Origin: Methanosaeta sp. PtaB.Bin039
Lineage (GTDB): Archaea > Halobacteriota > Methanosarcinia > Methanotrichales > Methanotrichaceae
DNA: 40,119 bases
Reading direction: 5' to 3'
Assembly (NCBI GenBank): GCA_002067795.1
Contig: MVQI01000062.1
Coordinates: 1 to 40,119 of the forward strand
Under the pieces are notes generated by a model, which was not told where the DNA came from, searched no databases, and saw only the letters and a list, made by a program, of their open reading frames with translations. The stretch's first letter is position 1. Every line of letters begins with the position of its first letter. Both the position numbers and the translations under genes were made by a program. Below are positions 33,701 to 40,119 of the stretch, one piece after another.

Positions 33701-34407
33701 GTCCCCGAATCACCCGTGGGTCCTGATAGAGAGCCCAGCAATGGATCGCTGACGGATATGCTCTTGAGAGGCACGTTTCCAGTATTGGTCAGCTTGATCT
33801 GATAATTTATGGTGTCGCCGATGGTGGCCGGATTGCCGGGCCCGTAATTTGTGGAGGTCTTGGTCAGAGACATCTGGGGTCGGTCGATTGGAACATCGTA
33901 GTTCTTGCTGCACTTGGAGTTCTGGTAGTAATCGTTGCAGCCCATGCCAGCGGTATCCGGGCATGTGGTCGTTGGCGTGGTATCCCAGGCCAGAAGATTG
34001 AGGTATACGCTCAATGGCTGGCAGCTCCATGTGAACTGATGGATCGGGATGTAATTATGTCCAGGAAGCACATAACCGGAATAGTAGAGGCTGGTTGGAA
34101 CCTTCTGCTTCACAGTAGTGGATGAGCCGCCGCTTGTGATGGTGGCCCAGAGATAAAGACAATATCTGTTGGTCCCTGTGTTATCCCACACATCCGCCCA
34201 GAGATAGACCGTCGTTGGCGAAGAACAGGCTATACTGTTTATTGGAGTTCCGCTGGCATCCCCAAGCCAAGCCCTTTGAAGCGTGGTATCGCTGGCGACG
34301 CACCCGTATCCGCAATCAGGAAAAGTTTCGCCGGGCTTGCCTGCGGAAGAGATTGTGAATATCAGGGTCAAGAAGATCAAGAGCGTTATGCAGAAGCTTA
34401 TTCGCAT
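27706..34407 (-). CDS. Giant secreted DUF11/HYR surface protein (2233 residues)
   Basis: A signal peptide (about 1-22) is followed by a cysteine-containing N-terminal domain (about 23-175), two DUF11-like beta domains (about 177-415), four near-identical HYR domains (423-742) and a divergent fifth HYR (743 to about 825). Then come an Ig-like segment and more DUF11-type domains (each with D-T-L-P or D-T-M-L and a T-I-T-V or R-N-T-G-N-V-P-L strand). A duplicated serine/tyrosine-rich region (about 1620-1985, each copy starting G-S-G-S-Y) precedes two last DUF11-like domains. The C-terminus lacks a transmembrane anchor but has seven cysteines in the last 40 residues. GGAGGG lies seven bases before the ATG. 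A cell-surface or sheath adhesin role is inferred. Confidence 0.85.
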   Translation of the reverse strand: MRISFCITLLIFLTLIFTISSAGKPGETFPDCGYGCVASDTTLQRAWLGDASGTPINSIACSSPTTVYLWADVWDNTGTNRYCLYLWATITSGGSSTTVKQKVPTSLYYSGYVLPGHNYIPIHQFTWSCQPLSVYLNLLAWDTTPTTTCPDTAGMGCNDYYQNSKCSKNYDVPIDRPQMSLTKTSTNYGPGNPATIGDTINYQIKLTNTGNVPLKSISVSDPLLGSLSGPTGDSGTSGVLEVGEVWTYTGSYAVRPQDVCLEIKNTATANAKYYPGGGATGFSLTPVTASYSVPTRPSGAQIAVTKTYQEPYTTDSPASLNDVITYQVAVTNPGQIPLFGLSVTDTLLTLSGPAGDNGDGILQSGETWLYSGTFTVIDVCSPVTNTVTASGHVCSADYPDQVSSTATATVPVRDDALPVITGCPTDISQINNAGICGAIVTWTPPAATDNCGEVDLSSDHEPGETFPVGTTTVTYTATDNAGNSVSCSFDVTVTDDENPSLTCPDDITQTADEGTCGAIVTWTPPAATDNCGEVDLSSDHEPGETFPVGTTTVTYTATDDAGNSVSCSFDVTVTDDEDPAFTCPDDITQTADEGTCSATVTWTPPAATDNCGEVELSSDHQPGETFPVGTTTVTYTATDNAGNSVSCSFDVTVTDDEDPSLTCPDDITQTAAEGTCSATVTWTPPAATDNCGEVELSSDHEPAETFPVGTTTVTYTATDNAGNSVSCSFDVTVTDDEDPALTCPEDIEINTDEGVCNAQATVTEPTADDNCKIGSVQGVRSDGQALNDPYPIGTTTITWTVTDSSGHQTSCDQKVTVNNANEAVWVSAGPDQTVCSDSPVQLAGTASDQSTPTWTTRGDGSFQNPGSSSTTYYPGAGDLASGSVILTLSAIPAIACVEEVSDEILINIDPCIADVDLEKTDSPDPVIIPVNSETQLTYTVTVTNSGPSDAHDVVVTDTLPNGVDYDTADASVGTFSYDSNSRTISWRIGDLAREASPPVLTITVKVPYSIKDLEIEALSNTACLTHADADPDATDCSTATTEIIVEQEEPQIASIDVTKEASPTVAYPGDTVTFTITVSNNGEAILSPLVVEDTLPLGLIYQSDDFSGSRDISGQTITWTIDSLSPHDSPVVIHVSARVDESLQLALNTMSAEPERIQQEPRLHVMTDSGPADGEPLAGEEIIQALLRNRTVLELRLERMIAERDSFNRSGGLCQELPSAAGGNLSVCSYTNMTDGQQLLEILDQNETLIRSEFSRTSQGDQLLSLYGPAGRSDLYTSQSTRQSLRIDYDMPAAGQKTLTIRDYQTGDTLVQVLDIAGELLSQQYRKTPGLLVPSRYLENRVKATGTNPDGLPVEGSASATVEVGLVPLPGISIDKTVTPESARPGEEVAYRIAVRNTGNVPLVDIIVSDTMLDLELDPFDLDVGEEKAFEIPYLVRQEDKSPLVNLATVVGFPLQGGDAVTDEDEATLLLAEGLFTKTATPRVVGPGDLVTYTITFHATQSGTYKIVDQYPRGVAFVSASPQPTQGDNIWVISLGQDKTVKIEILVQVAEIIGNTTFLMDQSVQGEGFVNVNNDLCTKPVILINQAFLYRQEGTAWVLYDSVSANPAKVDVQVGPPSTCASVREHGSGSYDSSDQISYRNKNSSISWNKSLSATYHPTSFDLPKNRSLSYSTKWIEKQRTQNLGLAASTNEEYTYSNRIDRESSLLMDENGTTLLVDSDFEGMAHFGAMKLKENLTNKSRWEAEPVLESREDYLGSFRVYRQMDAIGESVVANRSISGQGLVSVDQRVGESQRTHESGSGSYQVEELIDTSTSYIAKDIELAHDRSSYQLTESRWVNASGRWSEGMWSKSNPSGSGSFGGTYIGEEFHYLDRLQKETKAPGLNEMSTKASFKGTADFKAVKSDRARNHSGMDAVAYDRYVGEYEIERQIRFTGVARYDQPHLYIQKDVHVDLSSSTLADYRILVENDGNVDFAPVQVMDLFPPGTEFVDSSIRPSALQDGQANWTLRNLGVGEAVEIRLRLNITDEEDNLVNRVLATGTHEDGQTVASNFSAVQLSWLTCCPPQLDARKTANVLNNTTMVLYRISLTNREDYTMVAFIQDHLPDGMSLVSSTVDPSYQHGSEVAWTIVDLQPGETRVIEYLSSAPGDGIYANSAHLEVYSVDGPDAASADLVARVEVGGTGRVASSRSGWHPPTCFGLACPASLQAPDWVPCSACGRSEPTPDYACPDCTPV
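32182..33141 (-). repeat. Four tandem 240-bp repeats encoding HYR domains
   Basis: The DNA repeats with an exact period of 240 bases: equivalent positions fall at 33141, 32901, 32661 and 32421 on the minus strand. Each unit encodes 80 residues starting C-P-(D/T)-D-I and containing four cysteines, a T-W-T-P-P-A-A-T-D-N-C-G-E-V motif and F-P-V-G-T-T-T-V-T-Y. Units differ at only a few positions, while the fifth HYR unit (starting at 32181) is clearly diverged at both DNA and protein level. Confidence 0.95.
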
Positions 34408-34616
34408 GGTCGGACCCTCCGGGAAATATGTGAGGTGGTTGAGCTATATCGCATTTCGCCGCGGAACGCATTCAAAGTAAATTTATTTATTAAATTTTGA
34501 GAATGTATCGACTTATAAATTTCATCAATAGTCGTATAATTGACCATAAATTTTAAATTATTTGGATTGATTATCACTACCACCCTCTGCATGCCACTTG
34601 ACTCGATATAGTTCAT
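34398..34616 (-). CDS. Possible 72-residue leader ORF overlapping the start of the giant surface protein gene
   Basis: The frame begins at an ATG at 34616, with AAGGT seven bases upstream, and a TATA box stands about 45 bases further up. Its TAA (34398-34400) lies just inside the giant gene, whose ATG is at 34405-34407, so the two overlap by ten bases. The translation (a V-V-V-I-I-N-P-N-N-L-K-F-M-V strand-like stretch and an amphipathic helix) matches no family I know, and the DNA is AT-rich. It could be a real small protein that couples translation, or a chance frame in a long leader. Confidence 0.3.
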   Translation of the reverse strand: MNYIESSGMQRVVVIINPNNLKFMVNYTTIDEIYKSIHSQNLINKFTLNAFRGEMRYSSTTSHISRRVRPCE

Positions 34617-34656
34617 GAATTCAACCTTGTGAATTAATTATTGGTGTAATCTCTAC

Positions 34657-34668
34657 GATATATAGATT
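34657..34668 (-). promoter_or_regulatory. Probable promoter (TATA box) of the leader ORF and giant surface protein gene
   Basis: The minus strand reads ATCTATATATCG, preceded by a purine-rich AAAAGAA. Transcription would begin near 34636, about 20 bases before the leader ORF and 230 before the giant gene. A second AT-rich candidate for the giant gene alone lies near 34480-34490. Confidence 0.45.
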
Positions 34669-34852
34669 TCTTTTGCGAAGCAATTCTTATAAAAACATGA
34701 ATCCAGCGACCATTTATTGGTGAAATGAACTTCTAAAATAGACTCCTGATAATGTGACTATGCCACAGGTTATAATCAATATATGTAGTCAGTTGGCGAT
34801 GCTGTCAATCTTGCAGCGACCATCGAATAGGAGAGCCCGGTGAACTCTCAAA
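34669..34852. other. AT-rich divergent intergenic DNA upstream of nnr
   Basis: Part of the 479-base gap between the giant gene and nnr. I see several TATA-like stretches (for example CAATATATG near 34778) but no gene and no RNA fold I can name. Confidence 0.3.
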
Positions 34853-34864
34853 TCCCTTATAAAA
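34853..34864 (+). promoter_or_regulatory. nnr promoter (TATA box), probably leaderless
   Basis: TCCCTTATAAAA places the TATA box about 27 bases before the ATG at 34887. The nearest GGAGG is 14 bases from the ATG, too far for a usual ribosome binding site, which also points to a leaderless message. Confidence 0.55.
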
Positions 34865-34886
34865 CTGGGAGGACTACTAGTTCCAC

Positions 34887-36296
34887 ATGATCTCTATCTC
34901 TCCAGAGGAGATGAATGCCCTGGACACCAACTGTGCTCACTTCGGCCTCTCCCCGCTACAGCTGATGGAAAATGCCGGGGCAGCCCTGGCCAGGGAAGCC
35001 CGTGCAATGGCAAAAGGAAGTAGCATAGCAATTGTTGCCGGCCGCGGCAATAACGGCGGCGATGCCTTCGTGGCCGCAAGACACCTATCCGACCACCGGA
35101 TCACGGTATTTCTTGTAGGCAGAGCCAAAGAGATAACCACGCCAGAGGCCAGGGCAAACTGGAATATATTGCAAAATCTGAGATTCGATCTGCGCGAAGT
35201 TAGCGACGCCTCACAGATGAACCTGACAGATTACTGCCTGATCTTAGATGCCCTGATGGGAACGGGAGTGCGGGGCGAGGTGCGTGGACTTGAGAAGCAG
35301 GCCATAGAAGCCATAAACTCCTGCCGCCGGCCAGTTCTTGCAGTGGACGTACCCAGCGGCCTGGGCACCTCGACTGCTGTCAAGCCCAGGCGGACGCTGA
35401 CATTCCACCGTCCTAAAGCCGGAATGGGCGCAGAGTATCAGGTGGCAGATATCGGTATACCAAAGCAGGCAGAGTTCTTCGCAGGTCCGGGCGACCTGCG
35501 CCTTGTGGGGTCCCGCAGGCCGGACAGCCACAAAGGCGATAGCGGCAGGGTGCTGGTGATCGGTGGTGGTCCATACAGGGGCGCGCCTGCGCTGGCCGGT
35601 CTTGCCGCTCTGCGCGCTGGGGCCGATATAGCCACCGTGGCGGCTCCGCAGGATGCGGCAGAGACAATAGCTGGATTTTCGCCCAATCTTATCGTCCGCC
35701 CTCTGAAAGGGGAATGTCTGAATCCCGGCCACCTGGAGGTCATTAAGGGTCTGATCGATCAACATGACGTTGTGGTCATAGGTATGGGGCTTGGCAGGGC
35801 GCCGGAGACGCTGCAGGCTCTCAAGGATATTCTTCCATTGTGCCAGAAGGCAGTCGTTGATGCCGACGCGCTGCAGCCCGGCCTTCCCCTGAGGGGAATA
35901 GTGACCCCACACGCGGGGGAGTTTCGCCGGATCAGCGGGATGGATCTGCCCCCAGGAGATGGTCGCAGCGAGGTGGTTCGGCTCTATGCCAAGGAGGCCG
36001 GGGTGGTCGTTCTGCTAAAGGGACAGGTGGACATAATCTCCGATGGTTCCGCAGTCCGGGGCAATCTGACAGGCAATCCCGGAATGACGGTTGGAGGAAC
36101 CGGCGATGTCTTGGCCGGGGTGGCTGCAGCTCTTTACTCAATCGCCCCTCCGCTTAGGGCTGCTGTGGCGGCCGCTTACCTAAACGGCCTGGCCGGAGAC
36201 CTCGCCTTTTCCGAGAAGGGATACGGGCTTTTGGCAACTGACGTGATAGAGCATCTTCCTCAGGCAGTGGGCCAGGCATGGGGGAAAAGGACTTGA
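34887..36296 (+). CDS. nnr: Bifunctional NAD(P)H-hydrate repair enzyme (epimerase and dehydratase)
   Basis: Nnr repairs hydrated NAD(P)H: the N-terminal epimerase (about 1-205) interconverts R and S forms, and the C-terminal dehydratase (about 215-465) removes water at the cost of ADP or ATP. Visible motifs are G-R-G-N-N-G-G-D at 52-59, D-A-L-M-G-T-G, V-D-V-P-S-G, then K-G-D-S-G-R-V-L-V-I-G-G-G, T-P-H-A-G-E-F and G-G-T-G-D-V-L-A-G from 403. The 469-residue length is normal for the fused form. moaC overlaps its last 19 bases. Confidence 0.95.
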   Translation: MISISPEEMNALDTNCAHFGLSPLQLMENAGAALAREARAMAKGSSIAIVAGRGNNGGDAFVAARHLSDHRITVFLVGRAKEITTPEARANWNILQNLRFDLREVSDASQMNLTDYCLILDALMGTGVRGEVRGLEKQAIEAINSCRRPVLAVDVPSGLGTSTAVKPRRTLTFHRPKAGMGAEYQVADIGIPKQAEFFAGPGDLRLVGSRRPDSHKGDSGRVLVIGGGPYRGAPALAGLAALRAGADIATVAAPQDAAETIAGFSPNLIVRPLKGECLNPGHLEVIKGLIDQHDVVVIGMGLGRAPETLQALKDILPLCQKAVVDADALQPGLPLRGIVTPHAGEFRRISGMDLPPGDGRSEVVRLYAKEAGVVVLLKGQVDIISDGSAVRGNLTGNPGMTVGGTGDVLAGVAAALYSIAPPLRAAVAAAYLNGLAGDLAFSEKGYGLLATDVIEHLPQAVGQAWGKRT

Positions 36297-36751
36297 CCCG
36301 GATAAGCGACGCCTCAGGAATGGTTGATGTGACAGACAAGCCGGATATGCGAAGAATCGCATGCGCACGAGGCGCCATACTGCTGAGTCCGTCCACCATC
36401 CAGGCAGTCCGCCAGCTCGACGTGCAGAAGGGCGATGTCCTGAGCACGGCCAGGGTGGCAGCCCTTCTGGCAGTAAAGGATACTGGCCGCAGCATCCCTA
36501 TGTGCCATCCCATACCTGTAACCGCTGTGGAGGTTGACTTCGAACTGGATCTGGATAGCATATCATCTGAAGTGAAAGTGACCTCTGTGGGAAAGACCGG
36601 TGTTGAGATGGAGGCGCTGTGTGGGGTCACTGCAGCACTTCTTACGATATGGGACATGGTCAAGTCGCTCGAGAAGGACCCTAGCGGTAATTACCCGAAT
36701 ACCAGGATTATCGATGTAAGGGTGGTTGAGAAGCTGAAGCTGGCCATTTGA
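36278..36751 (+). CDS. moaC: Cyclic pyranopterin monophosphate synthase MoaC
   Basis: MoaC converts 3',8-cyclo-7,8-dihydro-GTP to cyclic pyranopterin monophosphate, the second half of the first step of molybdenum/tungsten cofactor synthesis. Formylmethanofuran dehydrogenase, the partner upstream of Ftr, needs such a pterin cofactor. The 157-residue product shows M-V-D-V-T, K51-G-D-V-L-S-T-A-R, K67-D-T-G-R, I-P-M-C-H77-P-I-P, G-V-E-M-E-A-L and a W-D126-M-V-K129 catalytic region. The ATG overlaps nnr by 19 bases without a clear ribosome binding site, so coupling is likely. Confidence 0.95.
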   Translation: MGEKDLTRISDASGMVDVTDKPDMRRIACARGAILLSPSTIQAVRQLDVQKGDVLSTARVAALLAVKDTGRSIPMCHPIPVTAVEVDFELDLDSISSEVKVTSVGKTGVEMEALCGVTAALLTIWDMVKSLEKDPSGNYPNTRIIDVRVVEKLKLAI

Positions 36752-37578
36752 GCTTATCCATGTGAGGAATTCTGTCATCACATATTTGGTCAGATCGACC
36801 AGTGAATGTTCCGCTTGAAATCAGCTCTGCCTGGCTATCAGGAGATCTAACGTGCGCAAAAGAGGGACTGCTGAAAAATGGGCAGTGTGGGGACTGGGCG
36901 GCGAGGGATGTGATCTGATGTCGAAGGGAGAGGATCAAGCGATCGGTGCGCGTCATTTTCAATGGCATTTGCCCCGTCGCTTTCCTGGACCTGGGCCCCG
37001 GTTTTCTGGTCTGAGCTGCCCGACTGGTGGCGATGAAGGGCTCAGCCGATCCAAGAACGATCGGGATAGGCCACGTTTCTCAAGTCCAGCCTGCCTGTCA
37101 GAACCTGGGGGGGCGGCTTTTCCGGCGATCTGCTAAACTGAAGAATTTTTTTGTGCAGTATTGGCGAACGAGATCTAATCGAAATGATATTAAATATTAT
37201 TATCTTAATTTTGTATTAATATTGTGGATACATTTATGTCTATCTCAGGACGGCAGCATTCACCTGAGCCGGCGTTGAAATCAGTATCAATATAGGTCTT
37301 GGATTTCCGAGAACAATTTCAAGCACCGATCTCAATAGAAAGTATCATAGGTATTTCATCTCAAATCAAGTAAATAATCTTAATATGTTGTCTCAAAAGC
37401 ATATTAGCATTAAATTCAATCTGAATTAAAAGATAGATTGATTTATTAAATATAGTAAAATTTGCAAATATAAAACATAATTGGTAAAATACTCAATTTT
37501 TGAATATATATTATTGAAAATATTACTTATTTAGTTAAATATTATACCAGCTGTTTGTAGAAAACTGTACCAAAAAAT
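36752..37578. other. Long intergenic region with a sharp change in base composition
   Basis: The first part (36752 to about 37140) is GC-rich; its frames have proline/arginine-rich translations and no ribosome binding site, so I call no gene. It may hold a degraded gene or an RNA, but I cannot name one. From about 37145 to 37578 the DNA becomes very AT-rich, with many T- and A-runs. No repeat array, tRNA or origin motif is recognised. Confidence 0.4.
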
Positions 37579-37586
37579 CTATATGG
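37579..37586 (+). promoter_or_regulatory. Possible promoter of the metalloprotease gene
   Basis: CTATATGG, preceded by CAAAAAAT, lies about 55 bases before the ATG at 37638. Transcription would begin near 37610, leaving room for the ribosome binding site TTAGGTG. Confidence 0.4.
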
Positions 37587-37637
37587 AGTTTGGAGACATT
37601 TGATGAACAAAGACAAAAATCGTTAGGTGTAATTATC

Positions 37638-39059
37638 ATGAATCACGTGATGAGGATTTGCCTGATTGCATCGGTTATGGTCATGGTATGCAGCCTGTCC
37701 TGCAGCGCCATAAAATCGTCCTTTGGAGTGGATAATCAGGAAGGTTCCGCATCTGCTACCCATCGGTTTTCCATCAGCTCGGCGGGAGTCGTTGATGGGG
37801 ACATATCTCTGAGCAGCATGGGCGTCTCAAGCCGGCTGTCGGTGGATGGGGACGGTGAGGTCTTCGCCTCTGAGTCTGTATCCGGAAGCGGAGAAGGTGG
37901 ACTTCATGTCCTCGGATCAGGCGTCCAGGGCAGTGGCCAGACCAGATTATACAGCAGCAGCTGGGCCACGGCAGGGGCCTCCGGGTCCAGCTCTCAGATA
38001 TCAGGAGCCGGAAACGTGGTGTCGTTCTCCCAGGGGACTGGGCCATGTGGCGAGTCAGGCCAGAGGGCCACGGTATACGGTGGAGTCCTATCCTCTCAAA
38101 GCTCAATGGAGAACGGGGATGAGCTGTTGGCCTCGCGGAGTATGCAGATGAGCGGGGAGGCTGTGGAATTGGAGGCCATCACATCTTCGGATGGCAGCAC
38201 CAGGCTTGTATCAGGCGGCGTTGACGGCGGTGCGTCCCTGAGCCTCGATACCCGCAGCCTGGTCGCTCCAGGAGGCGGCATGACGGTCAGGGCTGCTGTG
38301 GACGGGCTGGATGTGCTGGATGAATACCTGGGAGATCCAGGTTCGGAGGACATGGCGGTCACGGCCAGCGGCCTGTTGCTGGGTGGAGAGGGTCTTGGCT
38401 CGTACAGGATGTCTGCGCTCAACCTGAAGTCTCCGTATTCAGCACGCAGGCCTGTGAAATCCTCTACCCAGTACCTGGGCGGATCATCAAGTTCGTACAT
38501 CTTGACAGGATGGCGTTTCAATACCTTAAATCCCCAGATCAGGATGAGGCTGATAAATAACCGTTACCTGGCTGCGGAAGGCCTGAATGCAGATCAGGTC
38601 AGAGGGGCAATAACCAGGGCGGCCGAGACCTGGGACGCTGCCAGCAGACAGAACCTCTTTGCCGACTCAAGCATGGTCGGATTCGATGCCACGAGGGTAT
38701 CCGGAAACTATGACGGCGTCAATGCCATCGGATGGGCTGCCTTCCCATACACATCCAAATCGGTACTGGCTAGCGCCAAGACGTGGTACTCCCTCTCCAA
38801 GGTGGGCGGCTACTATACAGTGAGGGAGTTCGATATAAAGTTCAACAACTATCACTCCTGGTCCACCAGCGGTGCCAGTGGAAGGATAGATGTGGAGTCA
38901 GTAGTTCTGCACGAGCTGGGGCACCCCCTCGGTCTGGGTGACATCTACAACAGCGCGCTTTACAGGAGGGACCCGTCCCAGGTGATGAACAGCTATTCCG
39001 GAATCAAGAGAACGCTTGGAAATGGCGACAGGTCTGCCTTGCTAAAGCTGTACGGGTAA
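37638..39059 (+). CDS. Secreted matrixin-like zinc metalloprotease
   Basis: The 473-residue product has a signal peptide (about 1-24, ending S-L-S-C-S-A), a long serine/glycine-rich beta-structured region (about 30-290) and a C-terminal metzincin protease domain (about 293-473). The zinc motif is H425-E-L-G-H429-x5-D435, an HExxHxxGxxD variant, followed by a Met-turn in Q-V-M-N-S-Y. The domain begins G-W-R-F-N and contains a W-D helix as in matrixins. ATG 37638 is preferred over TTG 37590 because AGGTG lies eight bases upstream. It would act outside the cell, perhaps on surface proteins; its substrate is unknown. Confidence 0.85.
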   Translation: MNHVMRICLIASVMVMVCSLSCSAIKSSFGVDNQEGSASATHRFSISSAGVVDGDISLSSMGVSSRLSVDGDGEVFASESVSGSGEGGLHVLGSGVQGSGQTRLYSSSWATAGASGSSSQISGAGNVVSFSQGTGPCGESGQRATVYGGVLSSQSSMENGDELLASRSMQMSGEAVELEAITSSDGSTRLVSGGVDGGASLSLDTRSLVAPGGGMTVRAAVDGLDVLDEYLGDPGSEDMAVTASGLLLGGEGLGSYRMSALNLKSPYSARRPVKSSTQYLGGSSSSYILTGWRFNTLNPQIRMRLINNRYLAAEGLNADQVRGAITRAAETWDAASRQNLFADSSMVGFDATRVSGNYDGVNAIGWAAFPYTSKSVLASAKTWYSLSKVGGYYTVREFDIKFNNYHSWSTSGASGRIDVESVVLHELGHPLGLGDIYNSALYRRDPSQVMNSYSGIKRTLGNGDRSALLKLYG

Positions 39060-39063
39060 GACT

Positions 39064-39121
39064 GGCTGCGGAGCTTGGTATGTCGGCGGGTATTTCCGAA
39101 ATATCCCCGCAGCCATTTTTT
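39064..39121 (+). terminator. Hairpin terminator of the metalloprotease gene
   Basis: GGCTGCGG (39064-39071) pairs with CCGCAGCC (39107-39114), enclosing an inner hairpin of GGGTATTT and AAATATCCC. Six T follow (39116-39121). Confidence 0.65.
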
Positions 39122-39292
39122 AAATATTGGACTTCCTTCGCGCACTCATTTCAATTAAATTTCATTCGTTTTAATCCCTGACTTTCCTTGAAATGATGGC
39201 AACATATCGAGAAATACGATTGATAATACCCATGTAATGATAAAGCGCCGGATTTCATATTGCTGCTAGGCTGATCAATGATATGAGAAAGA

Positions 39293-39300
39293 TTTATAAT
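39293..39300 (+). promoter_or_regulatory. TATA box of the small winged-helix gene
   Basis: TTTATAAT, preceded by GAGAAAGA, lies about 38 bases before the ATG at 39334. The predicted leader is about 12 bases. The gap from 39122 to 39292 shows nothing else. Confidence 0.55.
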
Positions 39301-39333
39301 GTCAAATTGCTATTATTTTAGAATGTTGATTGG

Positions 39334-39603
39334 ATGAAACAAAAACGTAGCAAAGAAGCAATTTGTGCCGAGATACTGGAGATATGCCGGGACGGAATGG
39401 TCAAGACCAGGATAGTCTACGGCTCAAACACTAACTTCAGGTCATGCGAGAAGTATATGGAGCAGCTCATTCGGGCGGGGCTTATCCAGGAAGAGCACCT
39501 CGACTCCCAGAAGATTTATCGTACCACCAACAAAGGCAGGGATGCTCTGGCCTGCTATAACGCCCTTGTAGAGATGGTTTCTCCGGGCGGATCTCCCAGG
39601 TGA
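39334..39603 (+). CDS. Small archaeal winged-helix protein (HTH_45-like)
   Basis: The 89-residue product is essentially one winged-helix domain. Helices include A-I-C-A-E-I-L-E-I-C and K-T-R-I-V-Y-G-S-N-T-N-F-R, a recognition helix near E-K-Y-M-E-Q-L-I-R-A-G-L-I, and a wing ending in Y-R-T-T-N-K-G-R-D-A-L, then a short C-terminal helix. This pattern is that of archaeal HTH_45 (PF14947) proteins. No ribosome binding site is obvious. Targets are unknown; it stands alone between long gaps. Confidence 0.8.
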   Translation: MKQKRSKEAICAEILEICRDGMVKTRIVYGSNTNFRSCEKYMEQLIRAGLIQEEHLDSQKIYRTTNKGRDALACYNALVEMVSPGGSPR

Positions 39604-40119
39604 ATCCCTGAGGACATCCGAAAGTTTATTATATCATAACCTCTCTACAGGTTATTCAGACCAGCAACTGGCTATGATAAACCCGACGTCCCTCCGTTCT
39701 GGGCATAGCTGGCGTTCTGGCAGCTTACTGGCCCCGCCGTTGTGATAACGGCGGGTCCCATTCTCTTAAGGTCTTCGCAATTTGGTTTCGGCAAACTATC
39801 GGCGCAGTCATATCCGCTGGCCGTAGAGGCCCGAAATGAGCGCCTACCTTCGACCCGCTGCAAAAAGGCCGGCTCCAAGTCTTCTTTAAAGCCCGCTTTC
39901 CTTCTGACTTCATCGCAAGAGATATCATGCGGCCCATATGGCTAAGGTGTCTGCTGCGAAAAAAAGGAGCTATCAAGAGAACGGATGTATCCAGGCCGTA
40001 AAACCACGACATGAAGGCTTGAAGCCAGAGGCCCTTTAAATCCTAGGGTGCAGGCGGCTCTCCCTGTGATGGGGCCTCTTGCTTTTCTGTGCCATGTCTC
40101 TCATTTCGGTCTTTGGAGA
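39604..40119. other. Terminal intergenic region with a hairpin, no recognised gene
   Basis: The region runs to the window end. It contains a TATA-like TTATTATATC near 39630-39640 and the perfect hairpin at 39733-39755. The minus-strand frames (39672-39878, 39725-40012) and plus frame 39742-39945 have no ribosome binding site and unconvincing translations. A structured RNA starting near 39660 is possible but unsupported. Confidence 0.35.
39733..39755. repeat. Perfect 9-bp inverted repeat (hairpin)
   Basis: CCCGCCGTT (39733-39741) and AACGGCGGG (39747-39755) flank the loop GTGAT. There is no T-run after it on either side, so it is not a typical intrinsic terminator. Confidence 0.7.

Noticed and set aside
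39672-39878. 68-codon minus-strand frame near the window end
   Set aside because: Its tail is polar and protein-like, but there is no ribosome binding site or family match and it spans a strong hairpin.

Overview
The window reads as chromosomal DNA of a methanogenic archaeon. It carries formylmethanofuran:tetrahydromethanopterin formyltransferase, a four-subunit archaeal pyruvate synthase, archaeal IMP cyclohydrolase (PurO), a proteasome beta subunit next to the termination nuclease aCPSF1, EndoQ, and TATA-type promoters, several of them apparently leaderless. The large secreted DUF11/HYR proteins suggest Methanosarcinales sensu lato, perhaps a Methanothrix (Methanosaeta) relative. The genus is inferred, not proven.

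Layout: (1) 1-611, a small mobile-element scar: the 5' end of an IS630-like transposase, a truncated tyrosine-integrase N-terminus and an intact tRNA-Leu(CAG), all on the minus strand. (2) 1012-5580, minus strand: glutamine-dependent NAD+ synthetase, a membrane-anchored winged-helix regulator, then after a palindrome-rich gap a lipoprotein and a membrane protein whose ectodomain resembles that of the regulator. (3) 5669-10278, minus strand: ftr, then the porGDAB-purO operon. (4) 10459-13449, plus strand: an unknown cysteine-containing protein, a possible coupled small ORF and the PIN-ATPase-KH protein. A minus-strand DUF63 membrane protein follows. (5) 14615-21044, plus strand: psmB, aCPSF1, two winged-helix regulators and an archaeal superfamily II helicase. 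(6) 21148-22005, an unknown minus-strand gene. (7) 22162-25217, the CbiMNQO metal transporter, facing larB; larB is divergent from EndoQ. (8) 27706-34407, a 2233-residue secreted multidomain protein with four near-identical 240-bp HYR repeats. (9) 34887-36751, Nnr and MoaC, overlapping. (10) 36752-40119, gene-poor, often AT-rich DNA with a secreted matrixin-like metalloprotease and a small winged-helix protein.

How the parts connect: Por and Ftr serve central C1/C2 metabolism. NadE and Nnr make and repair NAD(P). LarB uses nicotinic acid adenine dinucleotide, the NadE substrate, and stands beside a Co/Ni-type transporter. The psmB-aCPSF1-PIN/KH-helicase stretch is an RNA and protein turnover neighbourhood.

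The least explained parts are the sensor-like cassette at 1012-3932, the C-terminal extension on CbiO, the apparent CTG start of cbiN, the possible small ORF in front of the PIN-ATPase gene, and the leader ORF in front of the giant surface protein.
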